A stretch of DNA of 64,000 nt from assembly GCA_914767715.1 (NCBI GenBank), contig OU612073.1, positions 18,786,001-18,850,000 of the forward strand, written 5' to 3'. The notes under the pieces were generated by a model. It did no database searches, was not told the DNA's origin, and saw nothing but the letters and a program-made list of their open reading frames with translations. The position numbers were made by a program, and so were the translations under genes. Shown piece by piece: positions 1 through 11,460 of this stretch; position 1 is the stretch's first letter, and every line of letters begins with the position of its first letter. This DNA comes from Membranipora membranacea. Taxonomy: Eukaryota > Bryozoa > Gymnolaemata > Cheilostomatida > Membraniporidae.

Positions 1-1000
1 GTGTTATTAATAAAGATCTAGTGACGTTACCAAAGGGTGTCAATGTCAGCCGGAATTGACACAGTCAAATTACAAAATTGTGGATTGAACCAGAAAGTCT
101 TGCGCTGTGCAATGTTCAATGGGGTGAAAATACTGGTATATATTCATGGAAAAGGAAAAACATCATCTGACCCTGAGCAAGGTTATTGTTGCTGGAACGC
201 ATGTCTCATATTCAATCCATCCAAAAGTTATACACTATACTATACCACTAATCCAAAAGATTGTATCAATTGGTGAGGAGTGTTATGCTAAAATATATGT
301 CTCTTGAAAGTAGCCATCCACCACACCTATCGGAAAAAGTGCCATCCGCTCAGGAAAATACCCATCTGGCACTGATAACTGACCTTCCAATTCCTTGTGC
401 CAAGCTTAATGTGTGACTTTCATGAACCAATCCGGTTGTAAATGGCGTCGTGGCATGGAAATAATTTGCACCACAAACCCATCCGGATAGGTTTTTATAG
501 CTAAATAGACCTTCACAAACTCAACTGGCTGGACATGTTTTCTGGAATTGTTTGAATTGGATCTTTGAGAGCATGCTCAATTTTGATGCAGCCAAGGAAT
601 TTTTTTGAGTGAAATGACAACCGTGATAAACCCATTCAATGTTTTTAGCATGAAATCAAGATATAACATGAATTTGTGAAATTATTAATGTGTGTCACTT
701 TCGGTTTGGCGGACAGGATTTTGCATATGTGAAAACAGATTACGATCAGAAGTAATTATCTCATTGGCTCCTTTACATAAACATGGTTACAGTAAAACTA
801 TGATGAATCCACCATCATACTTATGTATATGGTGAGCTGCCACACCCAATAAAAATGATATGCCACCTGCAATCTGACCCTAATTTTTCATTGTGATGAA
901 AAAGTCAGGGAAAACACAATCGTCTCCGAACCAAGTCTGAAAGTTAAAGACCAATGGGTTGTTGTATCAAGCTTGCTATAGATTATTGAACCCACTGATA
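1..1000. repeat. Diverged direct repeat, copy A
   Basis: This segment aligns by eye with 2290-3190 in the same orientation. Shared blocks include the run around ACTGATAACTGACCTTCCAA (377-396 here, 2543-2562 in the other copy), the GTGGCATGGAAAT block and the GGTGAGCTG block near 830. Similarity is patchy with many indels, so the duplication is old. Some minus-strand reading frames are open for 60-100 codons in parts of each copy, which hints at a decayed coding element. No frame is intact and I recognise no protein. No gene is called here. Confidence 0.55.
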
Positions 1001-2289
1001 TGAATTCATGGATCAGGTGGTAAAATTCACAGTATGCCTATTGGTGAAGAAAATTCCATCGGTATACACATTGGATCTAGCAAAGAATCCGGCAGCTTTT
1101 AAGTTATGCTTTGATGGAAGTCCAAGCAACGTCCTCCAAAAACTCAGGCAAGCTGTTTGAAAAATGTTTGACTAATCTAAAAAGAATCCCCTTATCTGCA
1201 ACTACAGTCCCCCCCATAATGGCTCGCCATTCCTACCCTTGTATAGTTTACAGAAAATGAACAAAGCAGAGTTCAGATTTCCAAGCCATAAAAAATAAAT
1301 TTGATTTGTGCTTTGTTTAGCAAAAATTGGATCAAAATTTGATGCAGCCTTGACCTTATTACCTATAGACAGGAAACATGCAGAAGTGATGCAATTATGA
1401 CCCATAACATGACCTCTGATAGACAAAGAAATACTGACAGTCTAGTAGGCAAGAAGCGTACACATGACACAGGATAATATTTGGGGTGAGAGGAACGTAA
1501 CAAGGATATACAAACTCATCATATAAAGTGCCTCATAACACAATTTGTAGGTGAGTCATGAGGCGCTTGATATGAGTTTCTATATACATGTGTTTATCAT
1601 AAACACAAAACTTCAGCTTCTTGGGTAAATGATCATTATCATGCTACTGGGATTTTACTAAAATGTGACTACTATACTATGAAGTAGATAAAATGTTATA
1701 CTTCTAAGATTATCTTTAACAAATTAACATTGAATTAAAGTGCAAAGGTAATTTGGGATGGCCTTTTTTTTAGTGTGACTCGCTCTTTGTCTGCTTTTAT
1801 TGACGTAACCTGATAATGATGAATTACTATTTTTAGTGGCACATTTATTTATTTTTGGTGGCAACTTCAGTGATTAGTGGTAACAGAGAGCAGGCAACTC
1901 TTTGTCAAAGAAGAAAAGAAAGAACTTTTTTCTTATGCCATCTTCTCATTTTCATTTGGCTCCTAATGTATTTTAAGCTTTCCTGAAAAACGGTGGAAAT
2001 AAAGTTACAACCACACCCTCAGCTGGTTTTTCAATAGATTAATGTAGCTACTGCTAATTCGTCCACTGATGTGATCACACAGATGCGTGAAAATGGAAAG
2101 ATCCTTGAAGGTTGAGAATCATGATATGATCGCAACTGATAAATAGCTTAGATTGTTATGATCTTACTCTTTTACCAAACATGGTCCGTATTTTTGCTTT
2201 ACTTCCAAATAAAGACATCAACAAACAGACTGCTTCTCGTATCTGATTCTCTACAAGTTAAGTCGCGTACACTTCAAAAACAATAAGCT
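1001..2289. other. Intergenic stretch without a supported gene
   Basis: AT-rich sequence between the two diverged repeat copies. Only short random open frames occur, with no splice-linked coding signal, no RNA gene and no strong local repeat. Confidence 0.5.
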
Positions 2290-3190
2290 TGCCTTAGTTC
2301 TTGAAGGTTGTCACACTCACTGGCATGTTAATCAATGCAATGTTGGGTCCAGTAATTGTTGACACATAGTTATATACTGGTGGAATATCTCTACAAATAA
2401 TCACACTGTGTATTATACCACTAATCCATAAATTTATATCAATAGGTGACGAGTGTTGTGACAAAAAAGTGTCTGGTAAATACCCATCCATCACACATCT
2501 CTGTAAAAGGGCCATCAGCTTAGGAGAAAAACGTATCCGCCACTGATAACTGACCTTCCAATTCCTTGTATTCTTGTATTCTTGTATTCCTTGTGACTGT
2601 CACGAACCTTTCATATGCAAATTTTGTAGCCTGATGGCTATGTGGCATGGAAATCATTTGCACTGCAAACCCGATAGGCACTTTATAGCGCAATCATCTG
2701 TCACGAACTCATCTGGCCGGTCTTGTTTGATGAAATTGTTCAAGGTTGGTTCTTGAGAGCAAACTAAGATGGCTGTAGCCAAATAGATTTGTGTGATGAC
2801 AGTTGTTATAAATTCAGGCATTGTTGTAAGCGTGAAATCAAAATATCATAGTTTTCAGGAATGTTGGTTTGGTTTGAGCGTCAGGAAACATATAGACGAA
2901 TGAACAGCAAAGTCCAATCATAAGCAATGCGAAATGGCAAACAATTACATTAATTGTGATACGAATAATTTTTTCATTTGCTGGTCAAAGATAAGCAGTG
3001 ATGAAAACTATTATTATACTTATATACACGGTGAGCTGTTTCACCTTATATCAATGATGTGACACCAGCATTGAGCCAAATTATTCATACTGGAGAAAAA
3101 ATTGGGGGAAATGCATAATCATGTTACAAGCAGAGCTGAAAGCTAATAACCGTTTGCTTGTTGTATTAAGTTTGTCATAGATTGTTAGAC
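2290..3190. repeat. Diverged direct repeat, copy B
   Basis: This is the second copy of the old duplication that begins at position 1. It keeps the same block order. A short tandem of TTCTTGTATTCC-like units (about 2565-2592) has been added inside it. On the minus strand the two copies share a short peptide-like stretch around the ACTGACCTTCC block, followed by stops. The element class cannot be named from sequence. Confidence 0.5.
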
Positions 3191-4002
3191 TTAAGGGTAC
3201 GCCCAACTAGATCAAAATCACAGCTCGGTGCATGCTTGGCAACCCATCTAGATTAGCTTGGCAAAGTATTATTTCCTGTTTCAAACCCATTCAGGTCTGT
3301 TATGAACCAATACCCCTTAATGAAAATCATATCCGGAAGCAATTTAAGCCACTGGATGCCTATTTGGAAACTTGCGGTTTGGAGATGATCAACAAGATGC
3401 TATATGCCGGCCATCAATCACTCATTTGGCAACAGTCATCCTGATAAGTTCTTATTGGAGCAAAGGGTATTATCTTAATATTACTGGCTCAGGCATTCAA
3501 AGAGGTCAAGTAATGCCTTATACACAGGAGCCCTTGTCATAACATGAGTGATGTACAAGCAAACAAAGAATTGAACTCAATACTCTATACTTTATGACCT
3601 CCTCTCACTGAGATTCTCATTGGTCATTATTGCGAGATCATCTATGTTTGAAAAAAAGTTTGAATCCTAAACAATGACTTATTGTAGCGAGGTCCAACCT
3701 GTCATAGGAAAAGTATGTTCTGAGTCTAGCATTAGGCATCAAGACACTACGCCTTTTTACTTGTATATGTGGATTCCATTTGTTAAAACCCCATTGTATA
3801 ACGATGGAGACTGGTCAATCTGGTTTACCATTCCAGATATTAGTATGCTTCGGAAAAGTAGGCTGGTGTCGACATGATCCAATGGAAGTATTCATTGGTA
3901 CGGTGCAAACCTAAGGCGCCCACACAGTTTGGGCTAGAGTGGGATATCTGGGATAATTTAGCGTTTAGACTACGTGTTTCATGAAATGTTCCCTCTATTT
4001 TT

Positions 4003-4080
4003 CAATCAGGCTTTTCCAACAGGCTGTTCAAACAGGCTTTTCCAACAAGATTTTCCATCAGTCTGTTCTAAAAGCTCTTC
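4003..4080. repeat. 13-bp tandem repeat, six units
   Basis: Six consecutive 13-bp units, phase exact: CAATCAGGCTTTT (4003-4015), CCAACAGGCTGTT, CAAACAGGCTTTT, CCAACAAGATTTT, CCATCAGTCTGTT, and a decayed CTAAAAGCTCTTC ending at 4080. The array lies about 520 bases upstream of the TATA box of the secreted-peptide gene. It could be promoter-proximal variation or simply a minisatellite. Confidence 0.8.
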
Positions 4081-4599
4081 TGTATATCATAAGCATTTCG
4101 TATGATGTAATTTACTGGTGATGGAAAGCTGTTACGAAAACCATTGTGCTCGCCAGATTTGTCAGCCTATTTCATTATCAATCATCGTTATAAATCATAC
4201 AACTTTTTGAAATCGACATTTCCTCATTTAAAATTTTGCACCCTTACTTCAAATTATTTTCTTGTTGCTGTAGAAATTTTAAATCATATCTTCAACAACG
4301 TTATTAGTATGTCACTGCAGCACAAAATTATATCCTGTCACAATAAGTTTAATTACTCACCCGCCTCGCAGTAAATCCTGGTTTGAAAGTTAGGTGTTGT
4401 CTCAACCAATACTTGACATAATACACAGATCATTGCAAGCTTTGTATGTCATCCAAAAACAGATTATACATATCCGAGGCTTCATACACTCTCCTGAAGC
4501 TAGCATCATCTTATGGCAGGTCTGATCAAAACATGAGGTAAAATTTATCACCTCCTTGCTCCAACACCTACTCATTCACACCTTGTCATCCTGATGAGG

Positions 4600-4607
4600 T
4601 ATATAAA
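4600..4607 (+). promoter_or_regulatory. TATA box of the secreted-peptide gene
   Basis: TATATAAA lies 50 bases before the start codon at 4657. Transcription would start about 25-30 bases downstream, near 4630, leaving a short 5' leader of roughly 25-30 bases. A strong TATA box fits a tissue-specific or inducible gene. Confidence 0.65.
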
Positions 4608-4656
4608 GTCCTGCCTCTGTTGATCTTATGCAAAACCCTCATCAGATCTACTCAAA

Positions 4657-5067
4657 ATGCATCGACAAGAGATTGTTATATTGTTTGCTGCCCTGCTTCT
4701 AATCAGCTGTCAGTCTGCCAATGCTAAACCGTGAGTATTATTATCAAACATGGCAGAGAAACTTGAATTCATAATTTCTATGTAGACTTTTAGGGAGACT
4801 ATGATTCTTTAAATGAGAAATCGAGCGATTATAGCACTAACTTATCTCCACATATGGCTGTTGATACAATTAATCTACAATATTGATATTCTCTTTGATT
4901 CCAGGATAAGTTCACTCATTTCCTCAAAATTCGATCACAACAACAAAGCTGCCGATGAAGTGATGGAGAGAATGAAAAGAAAAGTCATCTTAATCTGTCA
5001 CCGTCACAGACACGGAGGTCACCACATACGATCGGGCAAAGTCAAACCCTTTTTCAGATTCGGTTGA
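4657..5067 (+). CDS. Secreted basic His-rich peptide precursor with C-terminal RFG (RFamide-like or antimicrobial)
   Basis: Two coding exons, 4657-4730 and 4905-5067, are joined across a GTGAGT/CCAG intron of 174 bases and give 78 residues. Residues 1-23 form a signal peptide (hydrophobic VILFAALLLISC core, cleavage after the A-N-A motif). Residues 24-53 are a polar spacer. A dibasic MKRK site around residue 54 would release a basic C-terminal peptide with one Cys, a CHRHRHGGHH cluster (five His in ten residues) and the ending GKVKPFFRFG-stop. A final Gly after Arg-Phe is the classic donor for C-terminal amidation, giving an FFRF-amide. The single Lys after a Gly (SGK) could be another processing site. 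I recognise no family. An amidated neuropeptide or a His-rich antimicrobial peptide are the two best readings. The intron separating the signal peptide from the mature region is common in such genes. The gene structure is well supported; the function is inference. Confidence 0.72.
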
Positions 5068-5497
5068 AACTAGGAGTGTGTGTTGAGCTTGGTCGATAAG
5101 AAGAAATGACTTGAATGGTTTACCGGCAAGATTCAAGTGTCAGATGATGTTACAACTAGCATTAAAAAACATATTCACAATTCATCTTACAAAATAGCTT
5201 TGCAATGCCATTTGATTATATTATGAATACTGTGTTAGTTAGACTCATCATTTTTTGTCTATACTATCATGAACATTACTGTTGTTACGATAAACCTAGC
5301 AGTAACCCTATGCTGGGCAGGATTCAGCCTCCATGCAATCATTTCATATTGCACCAATTTATTTGATATTGATCTGATATTCTTTTATGACTATCATTTT
5401 TATTTTTATCATTCAATCTCATTTGCAAATTGTTGACACCAAACCCGTTCAATCATTAAGACTATTCATGATGTTTTCTTTCAACATTGTATAAAAC

Positions 5498-5503
5498 AAT
5501 AAA
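5498..5503 (+). terminator. Poly(A) signal of the secreted-peptide gene
   Basis: AATAAA lies 431 bases after the stop codon in an AT-rich stretch. It is the first canonical hexamer that sits well as the 3' end, giving a 3' untranslated region of about 450 bases. Confidence 0.55.
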
Positions 5504-6077
5504 TACTACTTTATATTAAACAACTCAATGGAAATTAAACTTGATTCTTGAATTTCATATCCAAAATGCCATAAATATCTAGAAATGCTATAAATCCTTG
5601 TACCTGAAAAAGAGAATATATTCTGCGGTATTCATGTACAATTTGCAATCACATACAATTTTATTATTGAATTAGAATATTCAGTTCACTGAAAACACAA
5701 CTATATAAAAGTTTTAGTAATAATGAATAATTACAGTAGAGTAATAACTACAGAAAATGTACTGAGTCGGGATTATTAAGCAGTCGGAGAAAAAATTATT
5801 GATAAAGGTTTGAAGAGAGGCAAGAGAACAGTATAGCATTTTGATTCTGAATGCACCATAGAAAGCAGTAGTAATTTATGCCCAAGAGCATAAACAAATG
5901 GTCATACAGAATGAGGTGACTAAAGCAAGCAAAAAAGGTCTAGCCAATCTAGTCTCATGTCATAAGTGCAAAGACATAAAGATACACAGATATATCATAA
6001 AAAAATAATGTTTGATCATAAAAAAATTATCTCGAGGGAGAAAGAGTTTTATTAGAAACTTTATAGGAATTTGCTCC

Positions 6078-6497
6078 GTTCTTCACTCCCATTCTCAACT
6101 TGACGAGCTTCCAACAAACACTTCATACCATTTTTTTCTCCCTTAATCCCCCCATTTTGCCTGCCAAATAAAACAAGTGTAACATAATAGTAATGAAGAT
6201 TAGAGAATCTGGAGCTGGTTTAAATAGGACATACATATTAGTGAGAGGGCTCATTCTAATTCTCTTTACTCCAACCAAGTGGAGGAGGCAAGAAACAGAA
6301 CGGGCACATTTTAAAAATATTAGATTGAGCCCTGTCACAAATGTGTATGTCCTAGTTAAACCAACTCCAGATTCGCATCTTCATTATTATTATGTTACAC
6401 ACGTTTTATTTGGCAAGCAAAAAGGGAGGATGAAGGGAGAAAAAATCTTGTCCTGTTTTGGAATCTCGTCAAGTTGAGAATGGGATTGAAGAAGGAT
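6078..6497. mobile_element. Foldback/MITE-like inverted repeat, about 420 bp
   Basis: Two arms of about 195 bases are inverted copies. The left arm carries CCCATTCTCAACTTGACGAG (6089-6108), and its reverse complement appears at 6465-6484. Similarity runs inward through the GCCAAATAAAAC, TAACATAATA and GGACATACA blocks to a loop near 6275-6300. This inverted structure explains the overlapping open frames on both strands. It has no coding capacity of its own. The target duplication is not clear. Confidence 0.8.
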
Positions 6498-6731
6498 AAT
6501 TTAGTTTGTATATCATATCAAAATCTTGCAAGGAGACACAGCATTGCAGGATGGAAAATGAATGGAGAGACAACAGATACAGTTAAATTAATAATAATCT
6601 ATGATTGAGATAGATTCTGACAGAGATATCAGACTGGTAAGAAAAACAAAACATGTTGGTGTGTTGAAAAACTATTGATATTTCTCTTCTTTCATTTATT
6701 ATTTTTGATGATTTTATTAATATAAGATATC

Positions 6732-6958
6732 AATAGCCTGGCAGGTCCGGTACCGGTCCTTCAGCAAGCAAGTGGGAAGGTCGTAGGTTTGATTCCTACT
6801 GCAGTCCATCGACTACTGGGGTTTAGTCCCCAGATGTGCTTCAACCTGCCTACAAACAGAATGGAACATGGCGCTGAAACTGCAGCCTTGCCCCTAAGGC
6901 AACATATATTTTGCCGTCCATACTTTTGGATATTGTATGGGATATGACCATCTTTTTT
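6732..6958 (+). mobile_element. tRNA-derived SINE, copy 1
   Basis: The head contains an A-box-like TAGCCTGGCAGG and a B-box-like GGTTTGATTCC about 50 bases apart, as in a tRNA promoter. It is followed by the body shared with 8808-9052: CTGCAGTCCA, GACTACTGGGG, GTGTGCT-like, CCTGCCTA, and the CCTAAGGCA ... TTTTGCCG block. It does not fold as a functional tRNA. Confidence 0.65.
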
Positions 6959-7879
6959 TAAGATATCGGGCCGTAATTAGCTGGCAGATACTCGATCATC
7001 CCAAACCTTTAAACTCCTAAGACAGGATATTTGTTGACTAATATATACATTTAATATGTTGTGGTCTTCAGTGATTTATATGATAGGATGTCAAGTTGAG
7101 TATCATGGGAAAATTTACAACATGACGAAAAAAAGTTATTGTGTGGAATAAATATGGAATAGGAAATCCAGCAGTGTGAGAATGAGAATCATATCATCAA
7201 ATCAAAACCTGGGACAGGTTTTGTGTAAAATCTTACAATTGGATATTGCTGTAGACTACCTAGAGAGCTGTGGAAGTGGAAGTTTGAACCAAACAGATCT
7301 TAATGACGTGGACTGTGTTACATTTCTGCAAAACCAAAAGAGGTCTAGTCAGAGTTTCTCGAGAAAAATAATTATAAATGTGTAATCCAAACACAGAATA
7401 CAAAATGCAGAATTTCAATTTAGAAACCTTTATCATCCTCAAGAGATTTATTCGTTTGAACCCTGCTGTAGGCAGAGGCATGCAGTAGGTAATTATGAGA
7501 ATGTAAAATTCAATAGAAAACAGAATAAAGATATATACACATGTATTACATTACCAATGCCTAATACAGGTGCATGCCGCATGATAATGCTTTCGACAGA
7601 CAACCCTTGATTTTCCCAATAGTTCCTGCTAAAAGTTTTGCTTTAATTAAAGACAAAGCATATTTGTAGATTTAAAGAATAATTTTGATAATGTATAGTA
7701 GAATGAACAGAGTGTAGAATATTGCAGTGGCAATCTTACCATGTTGTAATCAAGTATTGAAAAAATATATTACTTATTTTCTGGCAAAGGTTCAACTGAA
7801 TTACTAATGCTGAGTCAATTGCTGAATATTGTTTACGTCAAGAATTCTGGAAAAACTGGAAATAAACTCACCATGGTTG

Positions 7880-8018
7880 GAACCTGCAGTTGGTACATTG
7901 AACCTTTACTACAAAATGATGTAACTGCATGTATGTAATTCTGAGAGAGTCCCAGATGACAGTAACAACAATTTTAAGGGTGAGGCCTTACACAAAAACC
8001 GGAATTTTTCCTGAATTT
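7880..8018 (+). repeat. Dispersed repeat pair, copy 1
   Basis: Matches 9741-9872 in the same orientation. Shared landmarks in order are GAACCTT, GTAA, CATGTATGT, TGAGAGA, CCCAGATGA, AATTTTAAGGGTGAGGCCT and CCGGAATTTT. Class unknown. The second copy directly follows a SINE tail, so this may be part of a longer composite. Confidence 0.55.
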
Positions 8019-8807
8019 TCTGAACACTTCACACACCGTCATTTCACAGCATGTCATGATGTGATGGGATTGTCATTATTTTCCAATTAATATCCAAAAT
8101 AATCATGAAATAAATGAGCTAATAGGAAAAAATGTGGTAAGTGTAAGAGTTTCAAAATCGAGTTTCAAATCGAGAGACAACATGTTTCAATCACTCAGTT
8201 TTCTTTTGTCATCAGCTTATGGTGAAGGCAAACCTTGCATTGTGGATAGTTGCTTCCCCCCATTACTTGTTTCTTATAATCCAAACAATAAATTGCTTTG
8301 ATGTGCCTTTTAATCAATGAATCAAGTTATTTCAATATTGCAATTGGCACAATCAAACAAAAATTGCACAATAATAATTAAGAAATGCAAAATGATCTTA
8401 AAAAGACATTTTTTGTTGTCCAACAATGTACGAATATGCTGCAAAATCTTTTTTTTTTCACAATTTAGTGATTCGACGATTGTAAGGTTTTAAGATCTGA
8501 TAGATTGGCTCTGACAGAACATGATTAAGAAACTTATTCTCTGTGTATATCCCGCATGAAAATCCTTAAATATACCTACTTTAGAACAAGTTTGTTTTCT
8601 CTGGTGGCTGAGTGGAGTTGCAAAATTGGTTTTCAAAGCAATGCGCCCTGACAAACGCCTTTTTGACCATCCCAATATCCCATTTTGATCGATGAGTTTC
8701 TTGAAATTAGATGATTTCTATACAAGTTTTTTGTTGTTTTTCCTATCGTCTGCATACCCGTCACATTTAAACCCATTTAACCATGTGCTTTTTCAACAGT
8801 AAGTAGG

Positions 8808-9052
8808 AGGGGCTCAGTTAATTAGAACGCCGGTCCTTCAGTATGCAAAGGTTGAAGGTTGTTGGTTCGAAACCCACTGCAGTCCACTGACTGCTGGGAC
8901 TTGGTGGACCCCCAGGTGTGCTCCGATCTGCCTAAAAACTGAGAACAAAATGACGCAGACACTATGGCCTAGCCCTTACGGCACGCAATATTTTGCCGCA
9001 AATTCTTCGGAATGTAGTGGGTGACTATACATTTGCAATTCTTTTAACCAAC
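8808..9052 (+). mobile_element. tRNA-derived SINE, copy 2
   Basis: This is the best preserved head of the family. The A-box region is GGGGCTCAGTTAATTAGAA, and the B-box GGTTGTTGGTTCGAAACCC carries the canonical GGTTCGA core. The body then repeats that of copy 1 (CACTGCAGTCCACTGACTGC, CCCAGGTGTGCTC, CTGCCTAAA) and ends in TTTTAACCAACAG. Confidence 0.75.
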
Positions 9053-9541
9053 AGTAAAAGCCAAGGTACAAATGCACTAAATCGGTGATAAAATAAAAGG
9101 AAGAGTTTTATCATGGTTTAAAAGGTTAAGCTGATCTAGAATACAGAGTTGTCATCAATGTTTGATTGAATCACAACTACGAAAAGAAATCTTAAACCCA
9201 AGGCGTATACAGTTATAACTACATATGACAAGGGCTCTTAATCATTGATAATAAATAAAGTTGAGAGGAAACAACATGGCATTACTCTATAGAGTATCCA
9301 TAGGGAGAGACCATTGTGTACAGGAGCTACAAAGATGCAATAATCCAAGATGCAATGATTGAAAAGAGGGAAAGGTCATTTTGACTTACCCTATAGGAGT
9401 TTAATTTAGCTAGAGATTAATGGTGAGTGAGTTTAATTTAAGATACACTAAATTTCGCTAGTAGACACACTAGCAAAAAATTTTTTAAAATGTCCAAGCT
9501 GGGAAGGTAAGCTGAGTCAATATGTAAACAACATTTACGTC

Positions 9542-9712
9542 AAGACTGACTACTGGGGATCGTTGGACCCTAAGGTGTGCTCTGACCTGCCTAAGACTGA
9601 GAGCAAAGTGGCACAGACATTCCGCCTATCACCTAAGGCACCCCTATCTCGCCACCCTTTCTTCGGGATGCGGTGAGTAATGAAACCCTGCGATTCTAAC
9701 CAACAGAAGACT
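9542..9712 (+). mobile_element. tRNA-derived SINE, copy 3, 5'-truncated
   Basis: Lacks the tRNA-like head and starts in the shared body at GACTGACTACTGGGG. It continues through AAGGTGTGCTCTGACCTGCC, CTGAGAGCAAA and CACCTAAGGCA and ends with TCTAACCAACAG. Loss of the 5' end fits incomplete reverse transcription. Confidence 0.65.
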
Positions 9713-9740
9713 GTCTGGATAAACTGATGATAAACATAAG

Positions 9741-9872
9741 GTGCGGCCCTACAGAAGGAGCATCGAACCTTGATGTAAGTTCATGTATGTTACCTTGAGA
9801 GACCCCCAGATGAGATCAGTTTCAATATATTTAGGGGTGAAGCCTCACGCAGACCGGAATTTTCCTGACTCT
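9741..9872 (+). repeat. Dispersed repeat pair, copy 2
   Basis: Second copy of the repeat at 7880-8018, with the same landmark order (GAACCTT, TTCATGTATGTTA, GAGAGACCCCCAGATGA, AGGGGTGAAGCCT, CCGGAATTTTCC). It begins about 30 bases after the end of SINE copy 3. Confidence 0.5.
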
Positions 9873-10854
9873 ACTTATCAGATAATGTAGCATAATGATG
9901 TAATAGAACGCTTCGCTGTTTGTTGTTTTAACATGACTAAATGGAATTTATTAGACTATGGAAAAAATATTGATCACCTACCATCCTATTTTGTCATGGT
10001 TTTCTTCTAGTAAGTTAGCCAGGGTTGGAAATTGTCATGAAATTGTCTGTATAATGAAAAATTTTTCAAGTACACTGTTTCAATAAACAATTCTACCTCG
10101 AGTGGCAATAAAAATCATTGTCAGCTGGGGGCGCTTTTTGTAGTTAACATTTGGTGTTCTCATATCATGTAGGATCTATTGATCACAAAAGCTGATCACA
10201 TACTTCTGATGTTCTTAAGGAAATCAAGCTCAATAGTAAATAATCAATAGTCAATAAAGTAATGTGGAAAGCTTAGCTCGAATGATGTGGTATAAGTTCC
10301 AGGTTTTATTCAGGCTACTCAAGCAGACTACCAGATGTACTGATAAAACGATTCAAAACAGAATCCCTCTATAACACTGTGTTTTATAAATATGGAGTGT
10401 AAATTGAAATGACTGGAATCACTGGAATCATCACACTAATGTAAAACATGTTCTGATACAAATATTTTTTCAAACAAACATTTTTGAACGGTTTAATAAA
10501 GTTAATACCAATCAATCAAATGCTCAAGCAAGCCAGGGAAAGAATGAGTCAGTCCCAACCCATCAGAGGTGCGCCCACAGCGAATAACAGAACTCTTAGA
10601 AATGCACCATCGACCTGATAGTGATACTGGTTCCAGGGTTTCGGTCATCACAATGATAGCTTGTTAAGAGAGAGTTTTGAATAGGTTAAGATGTGACCTC
10701 AAATATTACCACAGGCTGTTGAGCTTGCACCCTTAACTGAGAATTGCCACTGCTGCATGGGAGCACCACACCTGGAAATAAAACGATTTTCTGGAAAGTG
10801 GCAGTTCTCTCCATACAGGACTGGTTAAATGTGCTAAGCAAAGCAAGTTTTAAA

Positions 10855-11460
10855 AGAGAATGCCCACCACACTCAACACACTTCTGCAAACATATCAGCG
10901 ACATGACAAGACGAGCCGATCTCTGGATAACACCCACTATTAGAAAATACATCAAAGCAAGTGACAAGGCATATGAAACAGAATGCAGGCATCAAAAGTC
11001 TTAGAACGACTGCCAAATGCGTAACCAGGAACAGTAAGAAAAACTTGTAGTTGACCCACTCAACCAGCCTAAAAACGCTAAAAATTTGTAGGATACTGTG
11101 AAGAAAGATTATCATAAACTCTCAGAATGCTCCACCCTCTGATACCCTCATTATTGAGGAAAAGCTCATGATTGACTCAGAAGCTGCGGAAAACTTAAAC
11201 ATGAATTAGAAAAGCATGAGAGATGAGGCAACAAGTATAACAATTATACACACTCATAATTATCAGCATTGGGGAAATCAAAATACTTAAGCGAAAAACT
11301 TGACAAAAAAATAGCTTGCAATTCGCTAGACTTCCCGTCTTGGGTATCTGTCGACGGAAAAGCGCGGATATGTGCTTTCCAGTTCAGCATGTCGATAAAA
11401 CTGATCCGTAGCGTTTGCCAGACTTTTGAAAAAGATCTAAGGTGTAGCCAATGTGAAAAG
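10855..11460 (+). pseudogene. Fossil non-LTR retrotransposon linker fragment
   Basis: Broken plus-strand frames contain a WITPTIRKYIKASDKAY-like block (about 10918-10968). This resembles the segment between the endonuclease and reverse transcriptase of CR1/jockey-type LINEs, where a W-x-T-x-x-I-K-x-x-I motif is typical. A later frame (about 11140-11200) resembles the line leading into the reverse transcriptase. Stops and shifts are frequent, so this is a decayed remnant. No catalytic motif remains. Confidence 0.4.
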
